Shown piece by piece: positions 53,303 to 62,501 of a stretch of 64,000 nt of DNA. Below the pieces are notes generated by a model. It was not told the origin of the DNA and made no database searches. It saw nothing but the letters and a program-made list of their open reading frames with translations. The position numbers and the translations under genes are program-made. The DNA is taken from contig NZ_CP005083.1 in the NCBI RefSeq assembly GCF_001563265.1, positions 3,785,001 through 3,849,000 of the forward strand. The letters run 5' to 3'. Numbering within the stretch: position 1 is the first letter of the stretch; each line of letters starts with the position of its first letter. The stretch is from Sphingobium sp. TKS. Its GTDB lineage: Bacteria; Pseudomonadota; Alphaproteobacteria; Sphingomonadales; Sphingomonadaceae.

Positions 53303-53546
53303 AGTGGATGAGGCCGTGAGCGCGGTCGGCAGTGGCGCCGGACCGGATCGTACACGGCTCCACTGTGCGGCTATGAATGCCCTCGATCCTCCAATGGGCT
53401 CGTCCGGCAATCGGGAGGCGTAGAAATAATCAGCATCAGGGCGGGCAGGCTCATGTCACTTTGGTCAGCAACGGGCGCGGACTAGCATATGTTCCTGCCA
53501 TCCAGCACGGCACCCTGGCCTCCGGCCCGGCCCAAGGGCGCCTGTG

Positions 53547-54213
53547 TCAGGCGGCCTCGGCCTCGGCGGGCGTCCATGACGGGAATGGATCCCTCAGGCC
53601 CATCCAGAGTTCCGGGGTGAACGTGCGGACCGGCATCAGGCATTCATCGAGCCGGGGCCGGATGCGGGCTTCGTCCATGCCGATCCCGATGAACACCAGT
53701 TCTTGCCGCCGGTCGCCCCACACATTGTCCCAGTGGGCCGCGACAAACCGCTCGAAGCGATCATCATCGGGCCATTGGTTTTTGGGAATGCTCGCCCACC
53801 AGCACCCCATGCGCGAGGTCATCGTCTGCGAGCCAGCAACGGCCAGCTCGCCCACCCACTCGGGCCGCGTCGCCAGCCAGAAATGCCCCTTGGCGCGCAC
53901 GACATTGTCGAGACCATCCGTAACCAGGAATGCATGGAGCTTCGCTGGGTCAAAGGGTGCGCGCGCACGGTAGACGAAGCTTTCGATGCCATATTCCTCG
54001 GTCTCCGGCTGATGGCTGGCGTAGCCGTAGAGCTCCTTGGCCCAGAGCGGATGCTGCGCGGCCTTCTCTTCATCGAACAGCCCGGTGTCGAGAATGGCGT
54101 CGAGCGGCACGCGGCCGTGATCGCAGGTCAGGATGCGCGCATCCGCATTGAGCGAGGCGATCAGTTTCTTGACGGTCGCAAGCTGATCCGCGGACACGGC
54201 GCTCGCCTTACCG
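53547..54213 (-). pseudogene. CobW-family GTP-binding protein, C-terminal remnant
   Basis: The minus-strand frame from about 54213 down to 53547 carries the C-terminal third of a COG0523 (CobW/ZigA-like) metal-chaperone GTPase: SADQLATVKKLIASLNADAR, then DAILDTGLFDEEKAAQHPLW and KGHFWLATRPEWVGELAVAG. The GTPase motifs are missing. The frame continues upstream to 54617, but that part is only the complement of the sodC remnant. The gene was therefore cut at the shared junction. Confidence 0.7.
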
Positions 54214-54603
54214 ATGCGTCCAAAGGCGCGTTGCTTCGGATCGAGGCGCGCGGCTTGCCGCCGGGTTGGCACGGCGTCCATTTCCACGAGAAGGCGGATT
54301 GCGGAGACGCGGCTTTCCAGGGCGCCGGTGGTCATGTCCATTCGGAAAAGCCGATCGTGCATGGATTCCGGGTCGAGGGTGCAAACGATGCCGGCGACCT
54401 GCCCAATATCCATGTGCAGGAAGACGGCAGTGTCACGGTCGAGCTCTACTCCACGCTGGTTTCGGCCAGTGGTGCCGATGGTCGACCTGCGCTCAAAGAT
54501 GCGGACGGGTCGGCGCCGGTAATCCACGCCAATCCTGATGACTATAGGACGCAACCGATCGGGGGGCGCCGGCGAGCGAATCGCCTGTGCGGTCATTCCA
54601 TAA
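54206..54603 (+). pseudogene. sodC: Cu/Zn superoxide dismutase remnant
   Basis: The plus strand reads as the C-terminal part of SodC: LRIEARGLPPGWHGVHFHEK, then GGHVHSEKPIVHGF with copper and zinc ligands, and SAPVIHANPDDYRTQPIGG. The N-terminus with signal peptide and first strands is missing. A six-G run at 54561-54566 shifts the frame; with five G the end becomes GAGERIACAVIP and stops at TAA 54601-54603. It is truncated and frameshifted, and meets the CobW remnant head to head. Confidence 0.8.
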
Positions 54604-54846
54604 TCATCTTTGTTCAATGACCCGTACCCGCCAGTTCTATGCCGACGCCATGCTGACGATTATCGCCGCTCATTGCCTCGGGACGCTCGATGCGTTTCGC
54701 GCCCATCTGGCATCCTTGGCGCAGATTACAGTGCGTTTGCTTTCACCGCTCACATCCGACGCTACCGTCTCGGAGAACCCATTGCACGACTAGTTTCAGG
54801 AACGGGTGAGCGGACAAAGAGCCACGCGCCCGACGAGGAGGAAGCC

Positions 54847-55575
54847 ATGTATGTCGGACCGCACCTGCGCAAAGCGCTCTCACGCCTCAACAGGGCATCC
54901 TCGATCGAGGCACTGCGCGACGGACTAGCCGATGCCGCGCGGCAGATGGGCTTCCCCTTTGTTGCGCTCGTTCAGCATGGCGGTCTTCCACGGCTGGTCG
55001 AGCGTTCTATGGTTGTCACTAACTATCCTGCGGAATTCGTCCAATCCTACATCGAGAACCACTATTTCATCATCGATCCGGTATATGAGGTAAGCTATCA
55101 ACTCGACCGACCGTTCGGCTGGGACGAGATCACCAACTACGTCGAGCTTGCCGATCACCAGCATGCCCTTTTCGAGGAAGCGCAGGGCTACGGGATCATT
55201 CACGGCATCACTGTGCCGCTGCACATACCGAGCGAGACATACGCATCCTGTACCTTTTCCCGCCCGACGCCGATCGCGATCACACCGTCTTTGATGACCA
55301 CGCTCCAGATCGTCGCAGGCTTCGCGTTCAAGACTGGCCTTTATCTTCATCACGCCATGCAAGGCCGCAATGTTCCTCGGCTTACGCGCCGCGAGGCCGA
55401 ATGCACTGCGCTGATCGCGCTCGGCAAGACCGACTGGGAGATCGGCGAGATCCTCGGAATTGCTCAGACCTCGGTGCGGTATTTCATATCCAGAGCCAAG
55501 CAACGCTACGGTGTTTTCCGGCGCTCCGAGCTCGTCGCTCGCGCTATTGTTGACGCCCAGATACCGATGAACTGA
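54847..55575 (+). CDS. LuxR-family regulator with autoinducer-binding domain
   Basis: 242 residues. Residues 1-165 fit an autoinducer-binding domain (YPAEFVQSYIENHYFIIDPV, then YEVSYQLDRPFGWDEITNYV). The C-terminus is the LuxR helix-turn-helix: LTRREAECTALIALGKTDWE then IGEILGIAQTSVRYFISRAK. GAGGAAGCC precedes ATG 54847. No LuxI-type synthase lies nearby, so it is a solo regulator that could sense signals of other cells. Targets are unknown. Confidence 0.85.
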   Translation: MYVGPHLRKALSRLNRASSIEALRDGLADAARQMGFPFVALVQHGGLPRLVERSMVVTNYPAEFVQSYIENHYFIIDPVYEVSYQLDRPFGWDEITNYVELADHQHALFEEAQGYGIIHGITVPLHIPSETYASCTFSRPTPIAITPSLMTTLQIVAGFAFKTGLYLHHAMQGRNVPRLTRREAECTALIALGKTDWEIGEILGIAQTSVRYFISRAKQRYGVFRRSELVARAIVDAQIPMN

Positions 55576-56259
55576 CTTATTATCGTTGACCCTATGCGAA
55601 GAAGGTCGCAAACCACATGCGTCGGCGGTTTGGTCCGGACGTGTTTGCGGCAAGCTGCGGGAACTTGGTGAAGTAGTTTTGGGCGATGAATACAAGCGGT
55701 TGAATAGCTTTCAATGCTGGCCTCCAAGGCTGGGCAGGCAGCCCGTTCGCTGCATCTGCCCTCCGAGGTCAACCCTTTTCAGCGAACACTGGGATCGTAC
55801 CTAAGGTTGTGCGCTGGCCACCTGCGCTTTGCAGCTTCCACCCCAATTCAGCGATGCATCGTTCGCCGTCCTCCAGCGCCTGCGCGGAAGTGTGGACGGA
55901 GTAGTAGCCTGGATGCAGCTTGTGCGGAGACGCAGGCTGCCAGGGTGGCGCCTGAGGCTTGAAACGCGGCTGCCGCGGCGTGAATGATCCGTGAGATACT
56001 GACAATGGGCGACCCAAGTGATCGCGGCGCATCCGCGGACGACAAACGCCCTGCTGCTCGCTGGCGCGAGAAATCGTTAGTATCCATCTGCGAGGGGCGC
56101 GGTGCCCGCAAAAGAGGTCGGGCGTTTGGTGAACCCTGGGTCAGCGGACTGGTTTCGGCCGCCATTGCGGCACCACATTCGTGGGCGCTTTACGGAATGT
56201 GAACAGACGATGCTTAATGGATCGTTGCGGCGTGACAGTCGGGTCTGGCCGGAGGAACA
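55576..56259. other. Gene-free spacer of 684 bases
   Basis: No convincing gene on either strand. A minus-strand frame at 55769-56032 contains a protein-like stretch (ALEDGERCIAELGWKLQSAG) but lacks a ribosome site and a known family; it could be a decayed remnant. Confidence 0.5.
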
Positions 56260-59112
56260 GTGAGAGAGAACGAATTTCGAGCGTGGCTGATGGCCAAGGG
56301 CTATGCCGAGCATTCGGTAACCAGCGACATCAGCCGGATGCGCCGGGTCGAGGCGGCGATGCCCGACTATGGCTTGGTCGACCGGGATCTGGACCAGGCC
56401 TATGAACGCGACGCGATGGAGGCGCTGCTCGCGGCGCTGCGGCAATCGATCGACGATCTGCCGCACAATACGCCGCCTGCCGTGCTGGTTCCGCGTTCGA
56501 ACAATTATGATGAGCGGTTGCGAACGGCCTTGCGGGGTGCGGAGGCCTATCGGGAATTTTGCCGGGGCGAGGCGGGGGAAGAGCAGGGAGACGCCGACCG
56601 GGTTCGCCGGCATGCGATGGAGCATTATTTTGCGCCGGCGCGCGGGGCGGGCGAGGCCATTGTGGAGATCCCCGTCCGCGAGATCAACGCCGCGCTCGAG
56701 CTCAAGAACCACTACAAGAATATCTGCCAGGCCCTTGCCGGTCCCAAGATGCAGGCGCTCGCCGATGTTCCGCCGCCGGTGCGGACGGGCAAGAACGACA
56801 GCCCGTTCACGATTTTCCGCTACACGCTGACCCGCTTCGACCGAAGCATGCTTGAGCGCCTGCGGAAGCTGTTCGTCGAGAAGCATCCCGACTTTCGGGA
56901 TTTCGGCGACAGTGCAAGCTATGCATCGGCCGAGGATAACTACAAGCGCGCGCTTCTCATTCGCGCCGAAGAAATGATGGAGGAACATCGCTCGTCCGAC
57001 GATGCGGTGCTTGGCGCTGCTCTGCTCGATCTCGCGTCGGGCAAGGCCGGGCTTGAGAGCAACCTGCTCGACTGGCGCGTGGCCAGGATGGTCGCCGATA
57101 TCCGCGCGAGCGACCCGGGCGTGATGGAAGAGTCCGCTGGCAAGCTGGCGCGCGCGCCCGATGCGATCGCTGCGGTGACCGAATGCGCCGAGCGCATCTG
57201 GCCTCATCTCTGCGAGAAATGGACGACAAGCCGGCCTCTGGCGGAAAGCCGCACGATCCCCACGATGATCCGGGCCCTGGTCGATCCACGGGCGATGCTC
57301 GGCATTCGCTCGAGACCCACCGACAATGCCGCGCGGATGCTGATGGGCTCCCCCGCTTTTGGCGCCCAGCCTCTCGGTGCGGCGGAACTGGCGGCGGTGC
57401 TGGATCTGGCGAGGCGCATCTTCGCGATCATGGAGGAGGAATGGGGCTGGAGGCCGCGCGACCTGTGGGACGTGCAGGGCTTCATCTGGGAAACCTGCCA
57501 GGAGCGTTTGCCGCCCGTCGAGGAGAAACCGGCCGATCGGGCTGGAACGAGAAAGAGAATGACCATGCCGACCAACCTCATCCTCTACGGCCCTCCGGGG
57601 ACGGGCAAGACCTATGAGACTGCGCGGGAGGCCGTGCGCCTGTGCGGTGAGGCGGTCCCGGAGGACCGTGACGAGCTGATGTCGCTTTATCGCGCACTGA
57701 GCCAGAAGGGCCGCATCGAGTTCGTCACCTTCCATCAGAATTTCAGCTACGAGGATTTCGTCGAAGGCCTGCGTCCCGTGTCGGGCGAGGGCGAGGATGG
57801 CGCCGATGCGCCCGCCGGCTTCAGCCTTCAGCCCCAGGACGGGATCTTCAAGCGGATCGCCGATGTTGCCGGGAGCAACCGCGGCAAGGTGGGGCAGGGC
57901 GACCGGGCCGTAATCGATCGCAGCCGCAAGGTGTTCAAGATGTCGCTCGGCCGGAGCTGGTCGTCACGTGACGACCTCATCTACCAGGAAGCCATTCGCG
58001 AGGGCTATGTGGTCCTCGGCTGGGGCGGCGACGTCGACTGGTCCGATCCGCGCTACGATCAATGGGACGCGATCAAGGAGCGGTGGCGGCAGGATCATCC
58101 CGACGCCAGCGGCAACGACCCGAACATGTCGCAGATGTTCACCTTCCGCATCAACATGGAGATCGGATCGCTGGTCGTCGTCTCCGACGGCAACCGCAAG
58201 TTCCGTGCGATCGGCGAAGTCACCGGACCCTATCGGTTCGTGCCCGGCGTGAACGGCGAATACAACCATCGCCGGGCGGTTCGCTGGCTCTGGCACAGCG
58301 ACGAAAGCCTGCCCCGCGAGCAGGTCTACAATAAGGAGCTGAGCCAGGTCTCGGTCTACCAGATGGACAGCCGTCATGTGAATTGGGACGGTCTTGAACA
58401 GACGGTGGCGACCGGCGACGACGGGAGCGGGACGGGGACGCCCGAAGGCCATGTCCTGATCATCGACGAGATCAACCGCGCCAACATCTCCAAGGTGTTC
58501 GGAGAGCTGATCACGCTGATCGAACCCGACAAGCGGCTCGGCATGGGCAATGGCCTGACCGTCCGCCTGCCTTACTCCAAGGCCCCGTTCGGGGTGCCGG
58601 CCAACCTGCACATCCTTGGCACGATGAACACGGCGGACCGGTCCATCGCCTTGCTCGACACCGCGCTGCGTCGGCGCTTCACCTTCCGGGAGGTCGCGCC
58701 AGACCCCGAACTGCTCGTGGACGCGGAGGGGCGTTCCGCCGTGCCGCTTCGGGAGGCTCTCGAAACCATCAACGAGCGGATCGAATATCTGGTCGATCGC
58801 GAGCATCGCATCGGCCACGCCTTCTTCATGCATTGCGCGTCGCGCACCGATGTCGACGCGGTCATGCGCGACAAGATCATTCCATTGCTCCAGGAGTATT
58901 TCTTCGAGGACTGGGGACGGATCCATGCGGTGCTCGGGAGTGGCTTCATCGGTCAGCGCGTGCTGAAGGCGCCGCCGGGAATCGACGGGCTGGAGCGCAA
59001 GAGCTGGTTCGTGCGCGTGCCCTTCGCAGACGATGCCTATGAGGCGCTGGTCGGGAAGGTTGCCGCGGCACAGGACGGCGTGGCCGATAATCCGGCACCG
59101 CAAACGGCGTGA
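56260..59112 (+). CDS. mcrB: McrB-type AAA+ protein with an inserted reader-like domain
   Basis: 950 residues from GTG 56260 behind CGGAGGAACA. The N-terminal 50 residues resemble a helical SAM-like domain, and residues 50-430 are of unknown fold. The McrB motor has Walker A GPPGTGKT near 444, Walker B VLIIDEINRANISKV near 735 and the McrB signature MNTADRSIALLDTALRRR near 789. Between A and B, residues about 540-710 form an extra domain (DRSRKVFKMSLGRSWSSRDD, VLGWGGDVDWSDPRYDQWDA, GEVTGPYRF) that looks like an EVE/PUA-type modified-base reader. It drives McrC to cut modified DNA. The mcrC start overlaps. Confidence 0.88.
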   Translation: MRENEFRAWLMAKGYAEHSVTSDISRMRRVEAAMPDYGLVDRDLDQAYERDAMEALLAALRQSIDDLPHNTPPAVLVPRSNNYDERLRTALRGAEAYREFCRGEAGEEQGDADRVRRHAMEHYFAPARGAGEAIVEIPVREINAALELKNHYKNICQALAGPKMQALADVPPPVRTGKNDSPFTIFRYTLTRFDRSMLERLRKLFVEKHPDFRDFGDSASYASAEDNYKRALLIRAEEMMEEHRSSDDAVLGAALLDLASGKAGLESNLLDWRVARMVADIRASDPGVMEESAGKLARAPDAIAAVTECAERIWPHLCEKWTTSRPLAESRTIPTMIRALVDPRAMLGIRSRPTDNAARMLMGSPAFGAQPLGAAELAAVLDLARRIFAIMEEEWGWRPRDLWDVQGFIWETCQERLPPVEEKPADRAGTRKRMTMPTNLILYGPPGTGKTYETAREAVRLCGEAVPEDRDELMSLYRALSQKGRIEFVTFHQNFSYEDFVEGLRPVSGEGEDGADAPAGFSLQPQDGIFKRIADVAGSNRGKVGQGDRAVIDRSRKVFKMSLGRSWSSRDDLIYQEAIREGYVVLGWGGDVDWSDPRYDQWDAIKERWRQDHPDASGNDPNMSQMFTFRINMEIGSLVVVSDGNRKFRAIGEVTGPYRFVPGVNGEYNHRRAVRWLWHSDESLPREQVYNKELSQVSVYQMDSRHVNWDGLEQTVATGDDGSGTGTPEGHVLIIDEINRANISKVFGELITLIEPDKRLGMGNGLTVRLPYSKAPFGVPANLHILGTMNTADRSIALLDTALRRRFTFREVAPDPELLVDAEGRSAVPLREALETINERIEYLVDREHRIGHAFFMHCASRTDVDAVMRDKIIPLLQEYFFEDWGRIHAVLGSGFIGQRVLKAPPGIDGLERKSWFVRVPFADDAYEALVGKVAAAQDGVADNPAPQTA

Positions 59113-60416
59113 CGCATCTTGCGGTTCCCGAATGGGGCCGGGCGCCGGTTGGCCCGCAAGGTTTCTCCGTCGCGCAGGCCGAGGCGCTTGTCGCCGCGGC
59201 GAGGGGGCATCCGCTTGGCGGCGCGGATGGATCGGGGATCGTCTCCGACCATCGTCATTACCTGCAGGCCCGCCAGATGGTCGGAGTGCTTGCCGCGCCG
59301 GGATGCAGCCTCGAAATCCTGCCCAAGGTCGATCCCGACGCGCCGCACGAGGACATGCCCACGGTCCGCCGGCGGCTGGTCGCGCTCCTCGACCTCGCCC
59401 TGGGTCTCGACATCGGCGCCGGCGCCGCGACGGCGATGGGGTGGGGGGCCGGGAATCTGCTCGAGATTCTCATCAGGATATTCGCCGACCGGCTCCTTGT
59501 CGAAACCCGGCGAGGCCTCCCGCGGCGCTATCTGCCGCATGAGGACGATCTGTCGGCGTTGCGGGGGCGTCTCGATGTCACCCGGCAGTTCACGCATCAT
59601 GCGGTCCGGCCCGATCGGCTCCCCTGCCGGTACGATCAGCTCTCGAGCGATCTTCCGCTGCTGCAGGTCATGAAAGCGGCCGTGCTTGCGCTGCGCCGGC
59701 TGAGCCGCGCGCCCGACACCCAGCGGCTGCTGGATGAGCTTCGTTTCGTGCTCGCCGGCGTCTCCGATATCCCCCTGTCGTCATTGCCGTGGGATCGGGT
59801 CAGTATAGATCGGACCAACCGGCGCTGGGAGAGCCTGTTCGCCCTCGCCCGTCTGCTTGTGAGGCGCGACTGGCAATCGACCTCGGCGAGCGCCGGCGGC
59901 GGGGAGGGTGTTGCGCTGCTGTTCGCGATGAACGACCTGTTCGAAGCTGCGGTCGCCGCGCTGCTTCGCCAGGATCTTGCCGGCAGCGGCATCGATGTCG
60001 TCGCGCAGGGCGGCCTGCGCTATTGCCTGGGCGACTGGCGTGGGGACGAGGATTGCACGGGGCACCTGTTCCAGACGCGGCCCGACATCCTGCTGCGCCG
60101 GGACGGCGAGGTGGTGGCCATCGTCGATACCAAGTGGAAGTCTCTGAGCGGAGATCCGCTCGATCGCCGCAAGGGCGTCGGCCAGGCCGATGTCTACCAG
60201 ATGATGGCCTATGCGCGGCTCTACCGCTGCGACCGCCTGATGCTCCTCTATCCCGCGCGTCCGGGATCGGGAGGCGCCGTGGTGCGGGAGTTCGGTATGG
60301 ATGGCGGCAGGGAATTACTCGTGTTGGGGCAGGTCGATATGTCGGGCAGCCTGGATGACGCACGAACCGGGCTTTCCGGGTTGGTTGCTGGGATGCTTTC
60401 GCCTTTGGCGACGTGA
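59109..60416 (+). CDS. mcrC: McrC-family restriction nuclease subunit
   Basis: 435 residues; its GTG start overlaps the mcrB stop. An N-terminal beta-rich domain binds McrB. The C-terminal PD-(D/E)xK nuclease is visible as Asp326 (RPDILL) and Asp340-Thr-Lys342 (VAIVDTKWK), with the later GQADVYQMMAYARLYRC helix. The full catalytic set suggests an active modification-dependent restriction system, protecting the host against DNA with modified bases. Confidence 0.9.
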   Translation: MTHLAVPEWGRAPVGPQGFSVAQAEALVAAARGHPLGGADGSGIVSDHRHYLQARQMVGVLAAPGCSLEILPKVDPDAPHEDMPTVRRRLVALLDLALGLDIGAGAATAMGWGAGNLLEILIRIFADRLLVETRRGLPRRYLPHEDDLSALRGRLDVTRQFTHHAVRPDRLPCRYDQLSSDLPLLQVMKAAVLALRRLSRAPDTQRLLDELRFVLAGVSDIPLSSLPWDRVSIDRTNRRWESLFALARLLVRRDWQSTSASAGGGEGVALLFAMNDLFEAAVAALLRQDLAGSGIDVVAQGGLRYCLGDWRGDEDCTGHLFQTRPDILLRRDGEVVAIVDTKWKSLSGDPLDRRKGVGQADVYQMMAYARLYRCDRLMLLYPARPGSGGAVVREFGMDGGRELLVLGQVDMSGSLDDARTGLSGLVAGMLSPLAT

Positions 60417-60609
60417 CCATCGGCGCCGTCACAAATCTGGTCGGGCTTGCGTCAGTGTACTCCTTCGATGGGGCTGGCGGACTTGCACAGCTTGGCAGGC
60501 TTGGTGGACGGCCTGTGATCTGCTGATCGGTGAAACTGACGACAGGCAGGCAATGGCGCGATAGGGTGGCCACGAGGAGGGACAATGTTTCATGGAAATG
60601 TCAGCCTAG

Positions 60610-62040
60610 CACTACTTTGGCAGAATTGCAGGATGTGCAGTTGCCAGGCATCCTCCGCAATGAGGGCAATGGCGCGGCGGCGCGCGCGATAAGCGGTCAA
60701 GGATAGCTTGGCGTACAGCCGGTAGGCTCGGCTGAGGGGGCGGACCGGAGACTCTTTTTTTTCCGCCCCGTCTGAGCGAGCCTTCGTGTTTGCAGGAAGG
60801 CATAGGCGATCATTGTCATGAGCGCATGGCGATGCAGCCCGGTCCACGAGCGGCCCTCGAAATGGTCGAGACCAAGTTCTTCCTTGAGTTGCTGATGCGC
60901 CTGTTCGCAGACCCAGCGCGCCTTGATGGCGCCGGCGACATCTTTGGCTGGCGTGTCGGCGGGAAGGTTGGAAAGATAGTATTTTCGCTCGCCGCTGGAG
61001 CGATGCTCGCCCACCAGCCAAGCCTCTTCGCCTGGCATGTGCTGTGCGCCAGCAGCACCGATCCGCTGTGGCGCGCCATCAGCGATCCGCACGCGCATGA
61101 CAGCGAAGCGGGCGCTCAGACGGCCTTTGGTTCCGCGGCGCCAACTGATCTTCCGCCACTTCGCCTCCTCCAGCATGGTATGGGCGGCCAGGGATTTGAC
61201 GTCGGGTACGTGCCGGACACGCGGTCGTCCACGTCCCGCCACCGGGAAGATCAACTGCACGTCTGAGGGATAGACCTTCTGGTGGCGGGGGATGCCGACC
61301 GCCCAGCAGAGGCCCCGTGCGCTGAGCGCCTGCCGGAACGGTGCGGACAGGCCATAACCGGCATCGGCCAGGACGCAGCCAAAGCGCACGCCGGCAGCGA
61401 TGATGCGGTCGATCTCCTCAATCGCGATGTCAGGCTTTGTGCGATAGGCCCGAAATGCTTCGGGCACAGCCGCCTTGGCCATCCGTGCAGTGTCGCTGGT
61501 CCAGCTTTCCGGCAGGAACAGCCGCAAACCCAGCATGACCGGAACTTCTCCCGAGGCCAACGTCACCGATACCAAGGTCTGGCAGTTGGCGTTCTTGCCC
61601 AACACCGTGGCGTATTGCGGCGCGACACCGACCGAGGCCTTGCCCTTCTTGGGTAGCGCTGTGTCGTCGATGATAAGCCAGGCCTTGTCGCCGCCGACCA
61701 GCTCATCAGCCTGTCGCCACAACGTCGCCTCCAGCGGCGCGCTGTCCCAGATCCCTGCTCCGACGAAATGGTGTAGCCGGTCATAGCTGAGCGCGTCGAT
61801 GCGTGCTGCCATCGGCTGGATACTCTTGCGATCGCCCGGGCCTATCAATCCGGCGATATAAGCCGGACACATCCGCCGCCGCGTCTTGTTGGCCAGAGCC
61901 TGCAAATACGGCTCAAGCCACTGTTCGAGGTCCCGCCGCCAATCCTCTTCCATCGCCAGCCTCCACAAAAGCTGGCTCCCTATGAATCACGCATTCCTCC
62001 GAAGGGGAATCCCAAAAATTACACTTCTGCCAAAGTAGTG
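60610..62040 (-). mobile_element. IS701-family insertion sequence
   Basis: Perfect 20-bp terminal inverted repeats (CTAGCACTACTTTGGCAGAA at 60606-60625 and its inverse at 62025-62044) include the 4-base target duplication CTAG at 60606-60609 and 62041-62044. This is the target choice of IS701-type elements. The element between duplications is 1,431 bp. Perfect repeats suggest a recent insertion. Confidence 0.85.
60612..61968 (-). pseudogene. IS701 transposase, frame change at an A8 run
   Basis: The main frame (from ATG 61968) has the DDE domain: AWLIIDDTALPKKGKASVGV, LADAGYGLSAPFRQALSARG, and the late Glu in KARWVCEQAHQQLKEELGLD. After GRKKK the frame ends at 60697 with an unrelated tail. 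Another frame after the same eight-A run (about 60757-60764) gives the usual C-terminus (AVRQAILDRLSRAPPRHCPH then CGGCLATAHPAILPK) to 60612. Transcript slippage on the A run could make the full protein. Confidence 0.8.
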
Positions 62041-62501
62041 CTAGAGATCGCGCGAGCCCTGAAGGTTCTGCGCAGGCGCATCGAAGCGGCGCAGATCCCC
62101 TCATCGAATCTCGATGAGACGCTCAACATCGCCACCTGGAATAACCGCAGAACTATGTCCTGTATGATCTCGGCAAGCCGATTCTTGAGATATTCTTGAG
62201 ATAAAGCGGCTGCGATATTGAGAGACTGGGCGATCAATTGAAAACATTTGGGATGAGTATGACGCCCGCGCCCGCAGCGGAATGATCATGCATTTGTGTT
62301 GCCCATGACCTGCTCTCGATCTTGGGCCATCCGGCCGGAGCTGATCCGGTCAATCTGATGATCGAGCTGAAGTCCATCGATACACTCAGGAGCCTTACGT
62401 AGTGACGTTGCCAGTCGGCGCGGTGATGGTGACCACAAAAGAGGTGGCTGGGTGAAACCTTGAGGCGGCCTCTGGCACCTTACGCAAGCTGGAGATGAGC
62501 T

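Larger units (their letters stand above)
60585..62204 (+). pseudogene. Endonuclease/exonuclease/phosphatase-family gene remnant, split by IS701
   Basis: A strong ribosome site (GAGGAGGGAC) precedes ATG 60585. Reading MFHGNVSL to 60609 and resuming at 62045 gives EIARALKVLRRRIEAAQIPS then SNLDETLNIATWN, the N-terminus of EEP-family nucleases as I recall them. An internal deletion then joins it out of frame to YVLYDLGKPILEIFLR, stopping at 62204. The gene was lost first by deletion or frameshift, then by the IS, or the reverse. The 297 bases from 62205 to 62501 show nothing. Confidence 0.55.

Noticed and set aside
54617..54793. 58-codon plus-strand frame after sodC
   Set aside because: It starts MTRTRQFYADAMLTIIAAHC and is somewhat protein-like, but has no ribosome site or known family and lies in scarred DNA.
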